The notes below the pieces were generated by a model, which did no database searches, was not told where the DNA came from, and saw only the letters and a list, made by a program, of their open reading frames with translations. Positions 36,237-44,932 of a DNA stretch of 50,490 nucleotides are shown piece by piece; position 1 is the first letter of the stretch, and each line of letters opens with the position of its first letter. This DNA comes from Thalassotalea sp. 1_MG-2023. Its GTDB lineage: Bacteria; Pseudomonadota; Gammaproteobacteria; Enterobacterales; Alteromonadaceae. The position numbers were made by a program, and so were the translations under genes. The DNA lies in contig NZ_JAUOPD010000023.1 of assembly GCF_030546745.1 (NCBI RefSeq), forward strand, positions 1 to 50,490. Direction: 5' to 3'.

Positions 36237-36878
36237 TTAATTAAACATTTTTTTCATACTGTCAGCAAAAGCAACAAACTTCTCTTTAATAGTACGTTTC
36301 AATTTAATATCAACACCGCCAAACACAACAAAGCCTTCAATGATAATTGTTGGTGCGTTTTTGTGGCCAAATGAAGGTGCTTTATTCGAAACACCACCAA
36401 AAATACAAAAAGCTTTCGAAACAACGTTTACATTTTCGGGTACATAAACATTTTCCCCCCCGAATAAACAAAACACTTTTAACGTTGTACGCTGTTGTGA
36501 AAATACTGCTTCACTAAAATCAATATTGCTTCCGCCAAAAACACTGATGGTTCTTAATTCCTTGGCAACAGACCAACAACCGCTGCGATCACTACCACCA
36601 AAGATATTCACCATGTAATCAACATTTTCACCGTCATGAGGGGCAAATTGTGGTTCAAAGTCGCGTTGTTTATTTTCAACATAGTCTTTATCTACTTCTA
36701 GATCTAAATCTTCCGCTAATGCTGCTATTTCAACATTATTTTGGCTATTCATTGCGATATCAAGCCGCCTTTCAAAAGCCTCAAATGATAATTTTCCATG
36801 ACTGTAATTCATCACGAGTTGGTCAATCACTTCATCACGAACTGCTTCTGTTGGTCTATCTTCAATTTTCACCGGCAT
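36237..36878 (-). CDS. DUF1707 / LiaF-like envelope-stress protein
   Basis: This 213-residue soluble protein has an N-terminal DUF1707 domain (about 6-55, with RDEVIDQLVMNYSHGKLSFEAFERRLDIAM) and a C-terminal LiaF-like (DUF2154) repeat region. Five FGG turns (NIFGG, SVFGG, CLFGG, CIFGG, VVFGG) recur about every 25 residues, which suggests a short beta solenoid. Proteins of this type are linked to responses to cell-wall-active agents in Gram-positive bacteria. In proteobacteria the role is unclear. No membrane helix is present. It is convergent with dsbB and divergent from map. Confidence 0.8.
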   Translation of the reverse strand: MPVKIEDRPTEAVRDEVIDQLVMNYSHGKLSFEAFERRLDIAMNSQNNVEIAALAEDLDLEVDKDYVENKQRDFEPQFAPHDGENVDYMVNIFGGSDRSGCWSVAKELRTISVFGGSNIDFSEAVFSQQRTTLKVFCLFGGENVYVPENVNVVSKAFCIFGGVSNKAPSFGHKNAPTIIIEGFVVFGGVDIKLKRTIKEKFVAFADSMKKMFN

Positions 36879-37255
36879 AAGAACGTCCTATTTCATTGTA
36901 ATATAATGATTCAAGCAAATTACACACCAAAAGAATATAACTATTTAAAACAATAATCTAGATAAGATAATTAAGAATTAAAATAGTCAATTTCACGTTT
37001 ATTCGTTAAATTAACAACATTATCGCTTAATTAGCCACTACTAAGATTTCAACCAATATTACCAATTGACGTTTTTCCCATAATCAATAAATCACGTAAA
37101 TAAAGATGCTCTATTACAATAGTTTCTTCATTCTATAGTCAAACTTTTAAAAAAAAGTGAATAATGGGTTACTCAATGTAGGAATGTGAAAATATTCCAT
37201 GTAAAATCTGAACGATTATTACGTGACCCATAATTTGGCATATATTGAGACTTTA
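36879..37255. other. 377-bp AT-rich divergent intergenic region
   Basis: Between the DUF1707 gene and map. It must contain both promoters. The sequence is AT-rich and I see no convincing boxes, hairpins or repeats. The usual E. coli partner of map, rpsB, is not adjacent here. Confidence 0.5.
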
Positions 37256-38044
37256 ATGACCATTAATATTAAAAGCCTAGAAGAAATAGAAAAAATGCGC
37301 ATAGCTGGTAAGCTAGCATCAGACGTTTTAACAATGATTGAGCCGCATGTAAAAGCAGGTATTACTACTGACGAGTTAAATACTATTTGTGCACAATACA
37401 CAGAGAATGAGCAACAGGCTATTTCGGCCCCGCTGAATTATCATGGTTTTCCTAAATCAATTTGTACATCAGTTAACCATGTTGTATGTCATGGTATTCC
37501 TAATGATGTTCCACTAGAAGATGGCGATATTATCAATATCGATATAACCGTGATAAAAGATGGCTTTCACGGTGATACCAGTAAAATGTTTTTAGTAGGA
37601 GATGTTTCACCGGAAGATAGTCGACTGTGCCGTATTACTCAAGAAGCACTCTATGTTGGCTTAAAAAAAGTAAAGCCGGGAAACACTTTTGGTGAAATTG
37701 GTAGCGCAATACAAAAATTCATTAAAAAGTCAGGCCGATATTCGATTGTTAAGGAATATTGCGGTCATGGCATTGGTACTGAATTTCATGAAGAACCTCA
37801 AATTGTGCATTATAAAAACAATGACAAAACAAAAATGCAAGAAGGCATGTGTTTTACTGTTGAACCCATGATCAACCTTGGTCGTGCCAATACGGTTTTA
37901 GATAAACAAGATAACTGGACGGTATATACCATAGATGGTAAAAAGTCAGCACAGTGGGAACATACTATAGTGGTGACTAAAACCGGTTGTGAAATTCTTA
38001 CTTTACGTAAAGAAGAGTCTATTCCAAGAGTTTTACATAACTAA
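37256..38044 (+). CDS. map: methionine aminopeptidase, type I
   Basis: This enzyme removes the initiator methionine from nascent proteins. From the ATG at 37256 it has 262 residues, and its N-terminus aligns with E. coli Map (INIKSLEEIEKMRIAGKLA). Metal and catalytic residues are H79 (VVCHGIP), D96 and D107 (NIDITVIKDGFHGDTSK), H171 (GHGIG), E203 (FTVEPMI) and E235 (QWEHTIVV). The frame is open to an upstream GTG at 37223, but that is not needed. The order map-glnD-dapD is the same as in E. coli. Confidence 0.96.
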   Translation: MTINIKSLEEIEKMRIAGKLASDVLTMIEPHVKAGITTDELNTICAQYTENEQQAISAPLNYHGFPKSICTSVNHVVCHGIPNDVPLEDGDIINIDITVIKDGFHGDTSKMFLVGDVSPEDSRLCRITQEALYVGLKKVKPGNTFGEIGSAIQKFIKKSGRYSIVKEYCGHGIGTEFHEEPQIVHYKNNDKTKMQEGMCFTVEPMINLGRANTVLDKQDNWTVYTIDGKKSAQWEHTIVVTKTGCEILTLRKEESIPRVLHN

Positions 38045-38075
38045 TTCAGTCGTTAACTTATAAGAGAGTGCAATT

Positions 38076-40700
38076 TTGCTTGATGAAAGTATAGTTCCTC
38101 AATGCTTTACCGATCGCCTTTGTATTAGCGCTCCAAGCATTGACACCGTTGATATTTGCCAACTAAATGAAGAATTCTATCATTGGCAAAAAGAGCAATT
38201 TATCAGCGAAGATGTAAGTTTTGTACTGAATGCAAGAGCACACTTTGTCGATAAAGTATTGACGAAGCTCTGGGCACAACATCAACTTGATGAATACCAG
38301 TTAAGCTTATTAGCTGTAGGCGGTTATGGTAGAGGTGAATTGCACCCTTTTTCAGATGTAGATATTCTACTGCTAACCCAAGAAGATCTACCTCAAGATT
38401 TGGCCGACAAAATTTCGGCCTTCATCACCCAACTGTGGGACATTAAACTCGATATTGGTCATAGTGTTCGCAGTATAAAAGAATGCCTAAAACAAGCTGT
38501 AAATGATGTAACCGTTGCGACAAATTTAATGGAAATGCGAAAAGTTTGCGGTAACAATGCACTCACAGAGCATTTACAACCCTTATTAAATGAAGATGTA
38601 TTTTGGACATCAAAGAAATTTTTTGTAGCCAAACGTGAAGAACAATTAGCACGTCATAAACAGTACAATGGTGCTTCATATAACCTTGAGCCTAATTTAA
38701 AAGCTAACCCTGGTGGCCTAAGAGATATTCAAACCATTGGTTGGGTTGCTAAACGTCATTTTAATGCAGATTCACTCGAAGAATTAGTAGAACACAAATA
38801 CCTAACCAACAACGAATACAACGAACTACTTGAGTGTCAAAATTACTTGTGGCGTATGCGTTGTGCCCTGCACTTTATCGCAAACCGTAGTGAAAACAGA
38901 TTATTGTTTGATCATCAAGCTGATGTTGCTAAATTACTTGGCTTTGGTGATCAAGGTAAAGTTGCTGTTGAACGTATGATGAAACGATTTTATCGTATAA
39001 TCGGCCGCGTTGCTGAGCTTAATAAAATGTTATTACAACATTTTGATTACTCTATTATTCGTGATAAAAAGCATAATAAAGAAGTCATACTTAATGACGA
39101 TTTTGTTATTTTAGATGGTTATATAAAAGCAACAAATAAGCATATTTTTATGCGTTCCATAAACATTATGGAAATGTTTTTGTTAATTGCTAAACATGAA
39201 GAAATCATTGATTTACATTCTGAAACGCTACGATTAATGCGAAATGCACGCAGGCGGTTAGTTTCAGGATTGATGGATTATGCCCGATGTAGAGAAATTT
39301 TCTTAGAGATAATCAAACATCCTCGAGGGCTCGGTTTGCCCCTTTCTTTGATGCACAGACACTCAATTTTGAGTGCTTACCTTCCTGCTTGGCGTAATAT
39401 CGTTGGGCAGATGCAGTTTGATTTATTCCATGCATATTCTGTCGACGAACATAGCTACCGTTTATTGAAAAATCTTTATCGTTTTACCCTAAAAGAGCAC
39501 TCTCAAGAATTTCCGTTGTGTAGCCAAATAGTACAACGGATCAGAAAACCTGAAGTGTTATTTTTAGCTGGCATTTTTCACGATATTGCTAAAGGTAGAG
39601 GTGGTGACCATGCTGAATTAGGGGCTGTTGACGCTCTACAATTTAGTCATGATCATTTACTAAATAAACACGACGGTAGAATGATTTCTTGGCTGGTTAA
39701 AAATCATTTATTAATGTCTGTAACAGCACAAAGACGCGATATTTCAGATCCAGAAGTGATCAAAAACTTCGCTAGCATTGTTAGAGATGAAGCGCACCTT
39801 GATTACTTATACTGTTTAACGGTTGCTGATATGCGAGCAACCAATGAAAGTTTATGGAATAGTTGGAAAGAGAATTTATTAAAAGAATTATACTCTTCAA
39901 CAAAAAGAGCCTTTAGACTTGGTTTAGAAAAGCCCGTTGATTTACGTGAACAAATTAGAGAAAACCAACAAGGCGCTACACAATTATTATTAGCACAAAA
40001 CTTTAACGAAGCTGAAATTAAAACGCTTTGGCGTGAATTTAAAGCAGATTATTTCTTACGTTATGCGCCTGTGCAAATTTCATGGCATTGCTCGCATATT
40101 TTAAAACACGACCGTGATCAGCCTTTAGTATTGATCAGCCCTACCCCTTATCGCGGCGGCACTGAAGTTTTTGTTTATACCAAAGATAGAGCAAATATCT
40201 TTGCAACAATTGTTGCCTTATTAAGTGTTAAAGGTTTTTCAATTCATGATGCAAAGATCATCACCAGTAAAGCAGGCTATACCGCTAATACTTTTGTGAT
40301 TTTAGACCAGCAAGGTAACGCTATCGACGATAGTTACCGAGCAGTTGAATTAGGCCAATCCTTAACAAACGTATTGGCCCAAGGCACCATTGAATTTACA
40401 TCAAAACCAAGAACAAAACGACTACAACAATTTAGAGTCCCTACACAAATTAGCTTTGTTGAAACACCTACACAACGTAGCACATTACTCGAAATAGTCG
40501 CCTTAGATAAACCTGGGTTACTTGCTGATTTTGCAGATGTGTTTCAACTTTGTAAAATTAATATTCATTCAGCTAAAATCACTACATTTGGTGAAAAAGC
40601 AGAAGACGTTTTTATTATCTCAAACGCTGAAAACAAGGCGCTAACCGAAGAAGATAAAGCGCAATTAACAGCAAAATTGAAAGAAGAATTAGATAGTTAG
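38076..40700 (+). CDS. glnD: [protein-PII] uridylyltransferase/uridylyl-removing enzyme
   Basis: This is the nitrogen sensor that uridylylates and deuridylylates PII proteins in response to glutamine. The 874-residue protein has a nucleotidyltransferase domain with [19 protein letters not shown] (82-100, metal-binding D94/D96), an HD domain with [19 protein letters not shown] (H502/D503), and two C-terminal ACT domains (about 695-770 and 805-874). The only plausible start is a TTG at 38076, with AAGAGAG upstream; there is no in-frame ATG before the NT domain. It lies 31 nt after map and 24 nt before dapD. Confidence 0.96.
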   Translation: MLDESIVPQCFTDRLCISAPSIDTVDICQLNEEFYHWQKEQFISEDVSFVLNARAHFVDKVLTKLWAQHQLDEYQLSLLAVGGYGRGELHPFSDVDILLLTQEDLPQDLADKISAFITQLWDIKLDIGHSVRSIKECLKQAVNDVTVATNLMEMRKVCGNNALTEHLQPLLNEDVFWTSKKFFVAKREEQLARHKQYNGASYNLEPNLKANPGGLRDIQTIGWVAKRHFNADSLEELVEHKYLTNNEYNELLECQNYLWRMRCALHFIANRSENRLLFDHQADVAKLLGFGDQGKVAVERMMKRFYRIIGRVAELNKMLLQHFDYSIIRDKKHNKEVILNDDFVILDGYIKATNKHIFMRSINIMEMFLLIAKHEEIIDLHSETLRLMRNARRRLVSGLMDYARCREIFLEIIKHPRGLGLPLSLMHRHSILSAYLPAWRNIVGQMQFDLFHAYSVDEHSYRLLKNLYRFTLKEHSQEFPLCSQIVQRIRKPEVLFLAGIFHDIAKGRGGDHAELGAVDALQFSHDHLLNKHDGRMISWLVKNHLLMSVTAQRRDISDPEVIKNFASIVRDEAHLDYLYCLTVADMRATNESLWNSWKENLLKELYSSTKRAFRLGLEKPVDLREQIRENQQGATQLLLAQNFNEAEIKTLWREFKADYFLRYAPVQISWHCSHILKHDRDQPLVLISPTPYRGGTEVFVYTKDRANIFATIVALLSVKGFSIHDAKIITSKAGYTANTFVILDQQGNAIDDSYRAVELGQSLTNVLAQGTIEFTSKPRTKRLQQFRVPTQISFVETPTQRSTLLEIVALDKPGLLADFADVFQLCKINIHSAKITTFGEKAEDVFIISNAENKALTEEDKAQLTAKLKEELDS

Positions 40701-40724
40701 TATTAACCAATATTAGGAAAAACT

Positions 40725-41555
40725 ATGTCAGAATTACAATCGATCATTGAACAGGCGTTCGAACAGCGCATGGACATAACGCCTGCGACCGTTTCAACGG
40801 AAATAAAAAATGCCGTTCTTGATGCCTTAGAAGCATTAAACAATGGTTCAGCCCGTGTTGCAGAAAAAATTGCCGGTGAATGGGTTGTTCATCAATGGCT
40901 TAAAAAAGCTGTTTTACTGTCATTTCGTATTTGGGATAACGAAATTATAGACGGTGCGGAAAGCAAATTTTATGACAAAGTTCCTCTAAAATATAGCGAT
41001 TACACGGAAGAAAAATTTGCTCAAGAAGGCGTACGCATTGTACCACCGGCAGCAGTTAGAACAGGTAGTTACGTTGGTAAAAATGTTGTAGTGATGCCAA
41101 GCTACATCAACATTGGCGCATTTGTAGACGAAGGTTGTATGGTTGACACATGGGCTACTGTTGGCTCATGTGCACAAATTGGTAAAAACGTACATTTATC
41201 AGGGGGTGTGGGCATTGGTGGTGTTCTTGAGCCTTTACAAGCCGGTCCTACGATCATTGAAGATAACTGTTTCATTGGTGCTCGTTCAGAAATTGTTGAA
41301 GGTGTCGTAGTAGAAGAAGGCGCTGTTATTTCAATGGGTGTATATATCGGACAAAGTACCCGTATTTATGATCGTGAAACCGGTGAAGTTCATTATGGTC
41401 GTGTACCTGCGGGCTCAGTAGTTGTGCCAGGTAACTTACCCTCAAAATGTGGAACTTACAGCTTGTACGCTGCGATTATCGTTAAAAAAGTAGATGCTAA
41501 AACAAGAGCGAAAGTCGGTATTAACGCACTTTTACGCTCTGTAAGTGAAGAATAA
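40725..41555 (+). CDS. dapD: 2,3,4,5-tetrahydropyridine-2,6-dicarboxylate N-succinyltransferase
   Basis: This enzyme of the succinylase branch of lysine/diaminopimelate synthesis uses succinyl-CoA. The 276-residue protein has an N-terminal helical domain (about 1-95) and left-handed beta-helix hexapeptide repeats (about 100-235: [41 protein letters not shown]). [28 protein letters not shown] is typical of DapD. An AGGAAAAACT sequence precedes the ATG. It is the last gene of the map-glnD-dapD run, followed by a terminator. Confidence 0.96.
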   Translation: MSELQSIIEQAFEQRMDITPATVSTEIKNAVLDALEALNNGSARVAEKIAGEWVVHQWLKKAVLLSFRIWDNEIIDGAESKFYDKVPLKYSDYTEEKFAQEGVRIVPPAAVRTGSYVGKNVVVMPSYINIGAFVDEGCMVDTWATVGSCAQIGKNVHLSGGVGIGGVLEPLQAGPTIIEDNCFIGARSEIVEGVVVEEGAVISMGVYIGQSTRIYDRETGEVHYGRVPAGSVVVPGNLPSKCGTYSLYAAIIVKKVDAKTRAKVGINALLRSVSEE

Positions 41556-41577
41556 TCGTTAATTTATAAGCCGTATC

Positions 41578-41618
41578 TAACGCCTTTCTTTGATAAAAAG
41601 TAAAGGCGTTATTTTTTT
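41578..41618 (+). terminator. rho-independent terminator of dapD
   Basis: TAACGCCTTT (41578-41587) pairs with AAAGGCGTTA (41602-41611) across a 14-nt loop and is followed by seven T residues. Confidence 0.9.
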
Positions 41619-41799
41619 GACACTAAGTGTTTACACAAACATTTTCTTAATTTTTACCGTTAAACCCTCCTACAACACTGCATTTATTAATCTTGATATT
41701 CAATAAGTTAAAGAAATATCAAACACTAATAAACAAACAAAAACACTTCTGGCATAGCCTTTGCGATAGCACATTGTATTTCAAATTAGGTGTAGAATT

Positions 41800-42132
41800 A
41801 TGAATGTGATCAAATGGGCAATGGTAACCGCAGTACTGCTTTGCACGGCATGTAGCAGCACAGAGCCTCAAGTAAGATATATTGACAAAAAACCACTCGT
41901 ATCAGATCACCAGTTAATGATGTCATTGCTCGAGCGTCCAATAACCACAGACCAGCGTATCATGCTTGCCTTTGCAAACTATCAAACAGAGATGCAACAT
42001 ACGTTAGATACCACGACTTTTGTGCGTCCTATTTCAATCACAGGCTCTACCAGCAGTAATGGCATTCCTAACTACTACCAAACATTAATTGCTAAAGATA
42101 TTAATGCAGCCGCAATTCGTGGCCCAGAGTAG
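41800..42132 (+). CDS. small putative lipoprotein, unrecognised
   Basis: This 110-residue protein has a lipoprotein signal MNVIKWAMVTAVLLCTACSS with the lipobox LCTAC (Cys at about 18). The mature part is polar, with RYIDKKPLVSDHQLMMSLLERPITTDQRIMLAFANYQ and a Thr/Ser-rich end. A TTAGGTGTAG sequence is a fair ribosome-binding site. It has no known function and no recognised family. Its stop lies one nucleotide before the convergent truC stop. Confidence 0.75.
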   Translation: MNVIKWAMVTAVLLCTACSSTEPQVRYIDKKPLVSDHQLMMSLLERPITTDQRIMLAFANYQTEMQHTLDTTTFVRPISITGSTSSNGIPNYYQTLIAKDINAAAIRGPE

Positions 42133-42133
42133 T

Positions 42134-42886
42134 TTAGATAAGCGACTGTGGCCAATTCAACGTGTGAAACACCTTCTCCCATTGTTGGTCAAATGAAGCC
42201 TTGATTGTTACCTCACGGTTAGTTATCGGATGAATAAATGACAACGATTGCGCATGCAACATTAACCGCTTAATACCAAAGTGCTGATAAAAAAATGGGT
42301 TTTGTTTATTGTCACCATAATTTACATCACCAATTATCGGATGTCTTAAATGCGCTAAATGTCTACGAATTTGGTGCCGTCTACCAGTTTGAGGAGACAG
42401 TTTAATCAATGAATAACGTACTGTTGAATACTTTCCTAACGGTATTGGTAACGTAGCTGTTGCAACACTTTGATAATCGGTAATTGCATCTTTTGCTTCT
42501 TGATCTTTGTTAACAAACTTATCGCCAATTTTGTCTAGCTTTATTTTTATAGGGTGATCTACTCTCCCCTCTCCTTCAAGATGTCCACGAGTCAACGCAT
42601 AATAAGTTTTGTGCATTCGCTTTTCTTGAAAAGCACTATTTATTTCTCGGGCAACATTTTCTGATAGTGCAAACAACAACACCCCTGATGTTGGTTTGTC
42701 TAACCGGTGAACAGGGTAAACATATTGGCCTAAATGATCTCTTAATAACTGCAACGCAAAGTACTTTTCGTCTTTGTCTAGAAAGCTTCGGTGAACAAAC
42801 AAACCTGCCGGTTTATCAATCGCTACAAGATACTGATCTTGGTATAATATTGTCAATTCAGGTTTTTCAGTAATAATCGCAGACAA
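42134..42886 (-). CDS. truC: tRNA pseudouridine(65) synthase TruC
   Basis: This RluA-family pseudouridine synthase modifies U65 of certain tRNAs. The 250-residue protein carries the catalytic motif HRLDKPTSGVLLFA (D63 catalytic). KMHKTYYALTRG and LSPQTGRRHQIRRHLAHLRHPIIGD are further family motifs; the latter is diagnostic for the TruC/RluC group. The N-terminus YQDQYLVAIDKPAGLFVHRS matches TruC specifically. It is divergent from the DUF3549 gene. Confidence 0.94.
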   Translation of the reverse strand: MSAIITEKPELTILYQDQYLVAIDKPAGLFVHRSFLDKDEKYFALQLLRDHLGQYVYPVHRLDKPTSGVLLFALSENVAREINSAFQEKRMHKTYYALTRGHLEGEGRVDHPIKIKLDKIGDKFVNKDQEAKDAITDYQSVATATLPIPLGKYSTVRYSLIKLSPQTGRRHQIRRHLAHLRHPIIGDVNYGDNKQNPFFYQHFGIKRLMLHAQSLSFIHPITNREVTIKASFDQQWEKVFHTLNWPQSLI

Positions 42887-42961
42887 AAAGTTACCGCCTA
42901 ATGTTTAGTTTGTTGTGTATTATCTCTATAATACGCGCACGTTTCGAGAGTTATTTTTCCT

Positions 42962-43972
42962 ATGAGCACCATTGCAACAATCACCGAATTACTCACTTTA
43001 TCCCAATGCCAATATCGCATTTATGATTTGGGTCGACGAGTAGAAAAACTGAGTAAAGAGATCTTCGAAAAGCTCGAACACAATCAATTACCTCACCCTA
43101 CGCCTATTCAAGGTCATGCACACTTTGCCGTTTGTTTTTGGCAACAAAAATCAGCAAGCCCCTACTTATGGTTTATCAAATTACCCCTTGATGAACGAGG
43201 ATTGATTAACCAAGGGGCCAGAAATCATTTTATTGCCATCATTGTTGAAGCTTTAGGCACTGATTTATCAGTAAATCCAACAGAAAAACAAGAAGAGCTT
43301 CTGAAGAACAACCCGTATATTTTCACGCCAAGCCAATACAAACTTGCCATGCTTAACAGTTTTCTCACCGATGAATTAAAACAGCCTGCAAGTAAGTACT
43401 ACCAAGGGGTTGTCACATATTTATCAGAGCAGAAATGGCAAAATTGGCAGCAAATAGGTGCGCAAGGTATTACTGACTTTGCTGTACGTTTTAACCACGA
43501 TAATCATCAAGACCTTCTTATTGCAGCTTTACCTCATCTACCAGATAACGTATTACAACCATTGTGTAGTGCACTTGAAAATATCACCTTGCCTTTAAAT
43601 GTGATTCAAGCCATTATTGAACGCTTAAAAAACACTGAAAGTGCGATAACACAACAATCAATGTTTAGAGCTTTAGCCACAAGTGCCGAACACCCATACG
43701 TGGTTGACTATATTGATCAGATGTTAACTGATGAAACACTTGCCCCTGACATGCTTGTCATTTTAGCTGGTAGATGCTGGCAAATACTTGCTGATAAAGA
43801 CCGTTGTCTGGTTTTTTTAGAAACGTTAGTACGAAAAGCTCCAGATATGTTTGCCGCTCTATTTAAAGATTTAGTTGCGATCCCCAGTGTTCGCCCTTAT
43901 CTCTTTCAATGTATGCGGGATACCGAACGTAGCCCTGCGCTTGCCAAAGCAATTGGCACCTTGTTTAATTAA
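42962..43972 (+). CDS. DUF3549 family protein
   Basis: This 336-residue protein has no membrane helix. The segment LLTLSQCQYRIYDLGRRVEKLSKEIFEKLEHNQLPHPTPIQGHAHFAVCFW and the downstream WFIKLPLDERG mark the DUF3549 family of Vibrio, Shewanella and relatives. The C-terminal half is rich in helices resembling HEAT-type repeats (ALPHLPDNVLQPLCSALENI). Its function is unknown. The DUF3549-DUF3301-truC association is common in gammaproteobacteria outside the enterics. The next gene starts 8 nt after its stop. Confidence 0.8.
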   Translation: MSTIATITELLTLSQCQYRIYDLGRRVEKLSKEIFEKLEHNQLPHPTPIQGHAHFAVCFWQQKSASPYLWFIKLPLDERGLINQGARNHFIAIIVEALGTDLSVNPTEKQEELLKNNPYIFTPSQYKLAMLNSFLTDELKQPASKYYQGVVTYLSEQKWQNWQQIGAQGITDFAVRFNHDNHQDLLIAALPHLPDNVLQPLCSALENITLPLNVIQAIIERLKNTESAITQQSMFRALATSAEHPYVVDYIDQMLTDETLAPDMLVILAGRCWQILADKDRCLVFLETLVRKAPDMFAALFKDLVAIPSVRPYLFQCMRDTERSPALAKAIGTLFN

Positions 43973-43980
43973 GGAACATC

Positions 43981-44280
43981 ATGGGCGACTTTTACATTAT
44001 CATTTTAATTTTTCTCATTTTTTGGTTCTTTATTTTTCAACGCAAAGTGTCTGAAACCGCCAAAAAACATGTTGACCGCTATTGCCAGCAAGAAGGCTTA
44101 CAATTTATATCTGTTGCTAGACGCACGACTAAACTTTCATTTTCAAAAAGATATGGACCTTATTGGCAATGCGTATTTGATTTTGAGTTTAGCGGTGATG
44201 GAGAGTCAACGTATACAGGAGTGTTATCAATGGCGAATTTAAAGCTAGAAAACATCATAACGCCCGCCCATCGTATTTAA
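43981..44280 (+). CDS. DUF3301 family small membrane-anchored protein
   Basis: This 99-residue protein has one N-terminal membrane helix (about 4-21) and a short soluble part with RYCQQEGLQFISVARRTTKLSFSKRYGPYWQCVFDFEFSGDGE, the DUF3301 pattern. Its function is unknown. A TTAAGGAAC sequence precedes the ATG. It lies directly after DUF3549 and next to the end of the CsrB-type sRNA transcribed from the opposite strand. Confidence 0.85.
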   Translation: MGDFYIIILIFLIFWFFIFQRKVSETAKKHVDRYCQQEGLQFISVARRTTKLSFSKRYGPYWQCVFDFEFSGDGESTYTGVLSMANLKLENIITPAHRI

Positions 44281-44342
44281 TACGGTACCTGATTATACAC
44301 AGCAAAAAAGTTGATGGTTAATACCCTGATTTGCCAGAAAAG

Positions 44343-44373
44343 CAAAAAGAAAAAGCGACATAATGTCGCTTTT
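44343..44373 (-). terminator. terminator of CsrB-like sRNA copy 2
   Basis: AAAAGCGACAT (44351-44361) and ATGTCGCTTTT (44363-44373) form a stem. On the minus strand it is followed by a T-rich tract. Confidence 0.9.
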
Positions 44374-44671
44374 ACTCTATGCTCTGGTACGTCCTGTACC
44401 TGAACTATTGCTCAGTGTCTTCTTGACGAGTGTCCATACTCATTTTACAAACGCTCCTTCGTACAAATAATAGTTGTTCCCTGTATCAACATCCTGTTGA
44501 AACGTTATCCTTATTAGCGTCCTGCTACTATTATTTGAGTAAACATCCCCTGTAAATTTTCCGTTTGCTTTCCTTTTTAAACTGAGCCATAACAGTTATT
44601 TGATTATCCATTATCAATTATTACTTCATCGTCCCTAATGCAAAATTCCTTTTCGCTTTGTCTTCCTGACA
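44344..44671 (-). ncRNA. CsrB-family regulatory small RNA, copy 2 (CsrA decoy)
   Basis: Read on the minus strand, this about 330-nt RNA contains 14 GGA motifs, many as AGGA or AGGG. Several sit in small hairpins, for example TGTCAGGAAGACA (TGTC/GACA stem), CAACAGGATGTTG and GTACAGGACGTAC. This is the hallmark of CsrB/CsrC/RsmY-type RNAs that titrate CsrA. A terminator ends it. The 5' segment (44659-44679) is identical over 21 bp to that of a second copy at 49466-49486. It lies beside DUF3301/DUF3549/truC; E. coli csrB also lies near truC (truC-yqcC-csrB-syd). The exact 5' end is inferred from the -10 box at 44678-44683. Confidence 0.85.
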
Positions 44672-44677
44672 TGATTA

Positions 44678-44683
44678 ATTCTA
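44678..44683 (-). promoter_or_regulatory. -10 box of CsrB-like sRNA copy 2
   Basis: TAGAAT on the minus strand at the same position relative to the shared 5' segment as TATTAT in the other copy. No good -35 box is visible, as expected for an activator-dependent promoter. Confidence 0.6.
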
Positions 44684-44838
44684 GCAAAACGATACAAATG
44701 GAAAACCAACGAAAATAAAAAAATGCCTGAAAATTATAGACACATTAAAGTAAAAAAACATTTAATCATTTAAATTCAACAACTTAATAAACATACAAGT
44801 TATTAACTTACAGTTTCTATCTCTAAATCTGACATTAT

Positions 44839-44856
44839 CGTAAGAAATATCTCACA
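44839..44856. promoter_or_regulatory. GacA/UvrY box, degenerate (10 of 12)
   Basis: CGTAAG-N6-CTCACA compared with the consensus TGTAAG-N6-CTTACA, with two mismatches. It lies exactly 179 bp upstream (minus-strand sense) of the shared sRNA 5' segment, the same distance as the perfect box of the other copy. It is also about 75 bp before the start of the divergent gene at 44933. Confidence 0.7.
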
Positions 44857-44932
44857 GGCTTACCTTCCAAAAGTAGCATCACGGAAATTTTTCAATATCG
44901 AACAAAGATTAAACGAAAAAATAAACTTCTGT

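Noticed and set aside
44797-44815. AAGTT-ATT-AACTT palindrome as a GacA box
   Set aside because: It does not fit TGTAAG-N6-CTTACA; the site at 44839-44856 does, with the right spacing.
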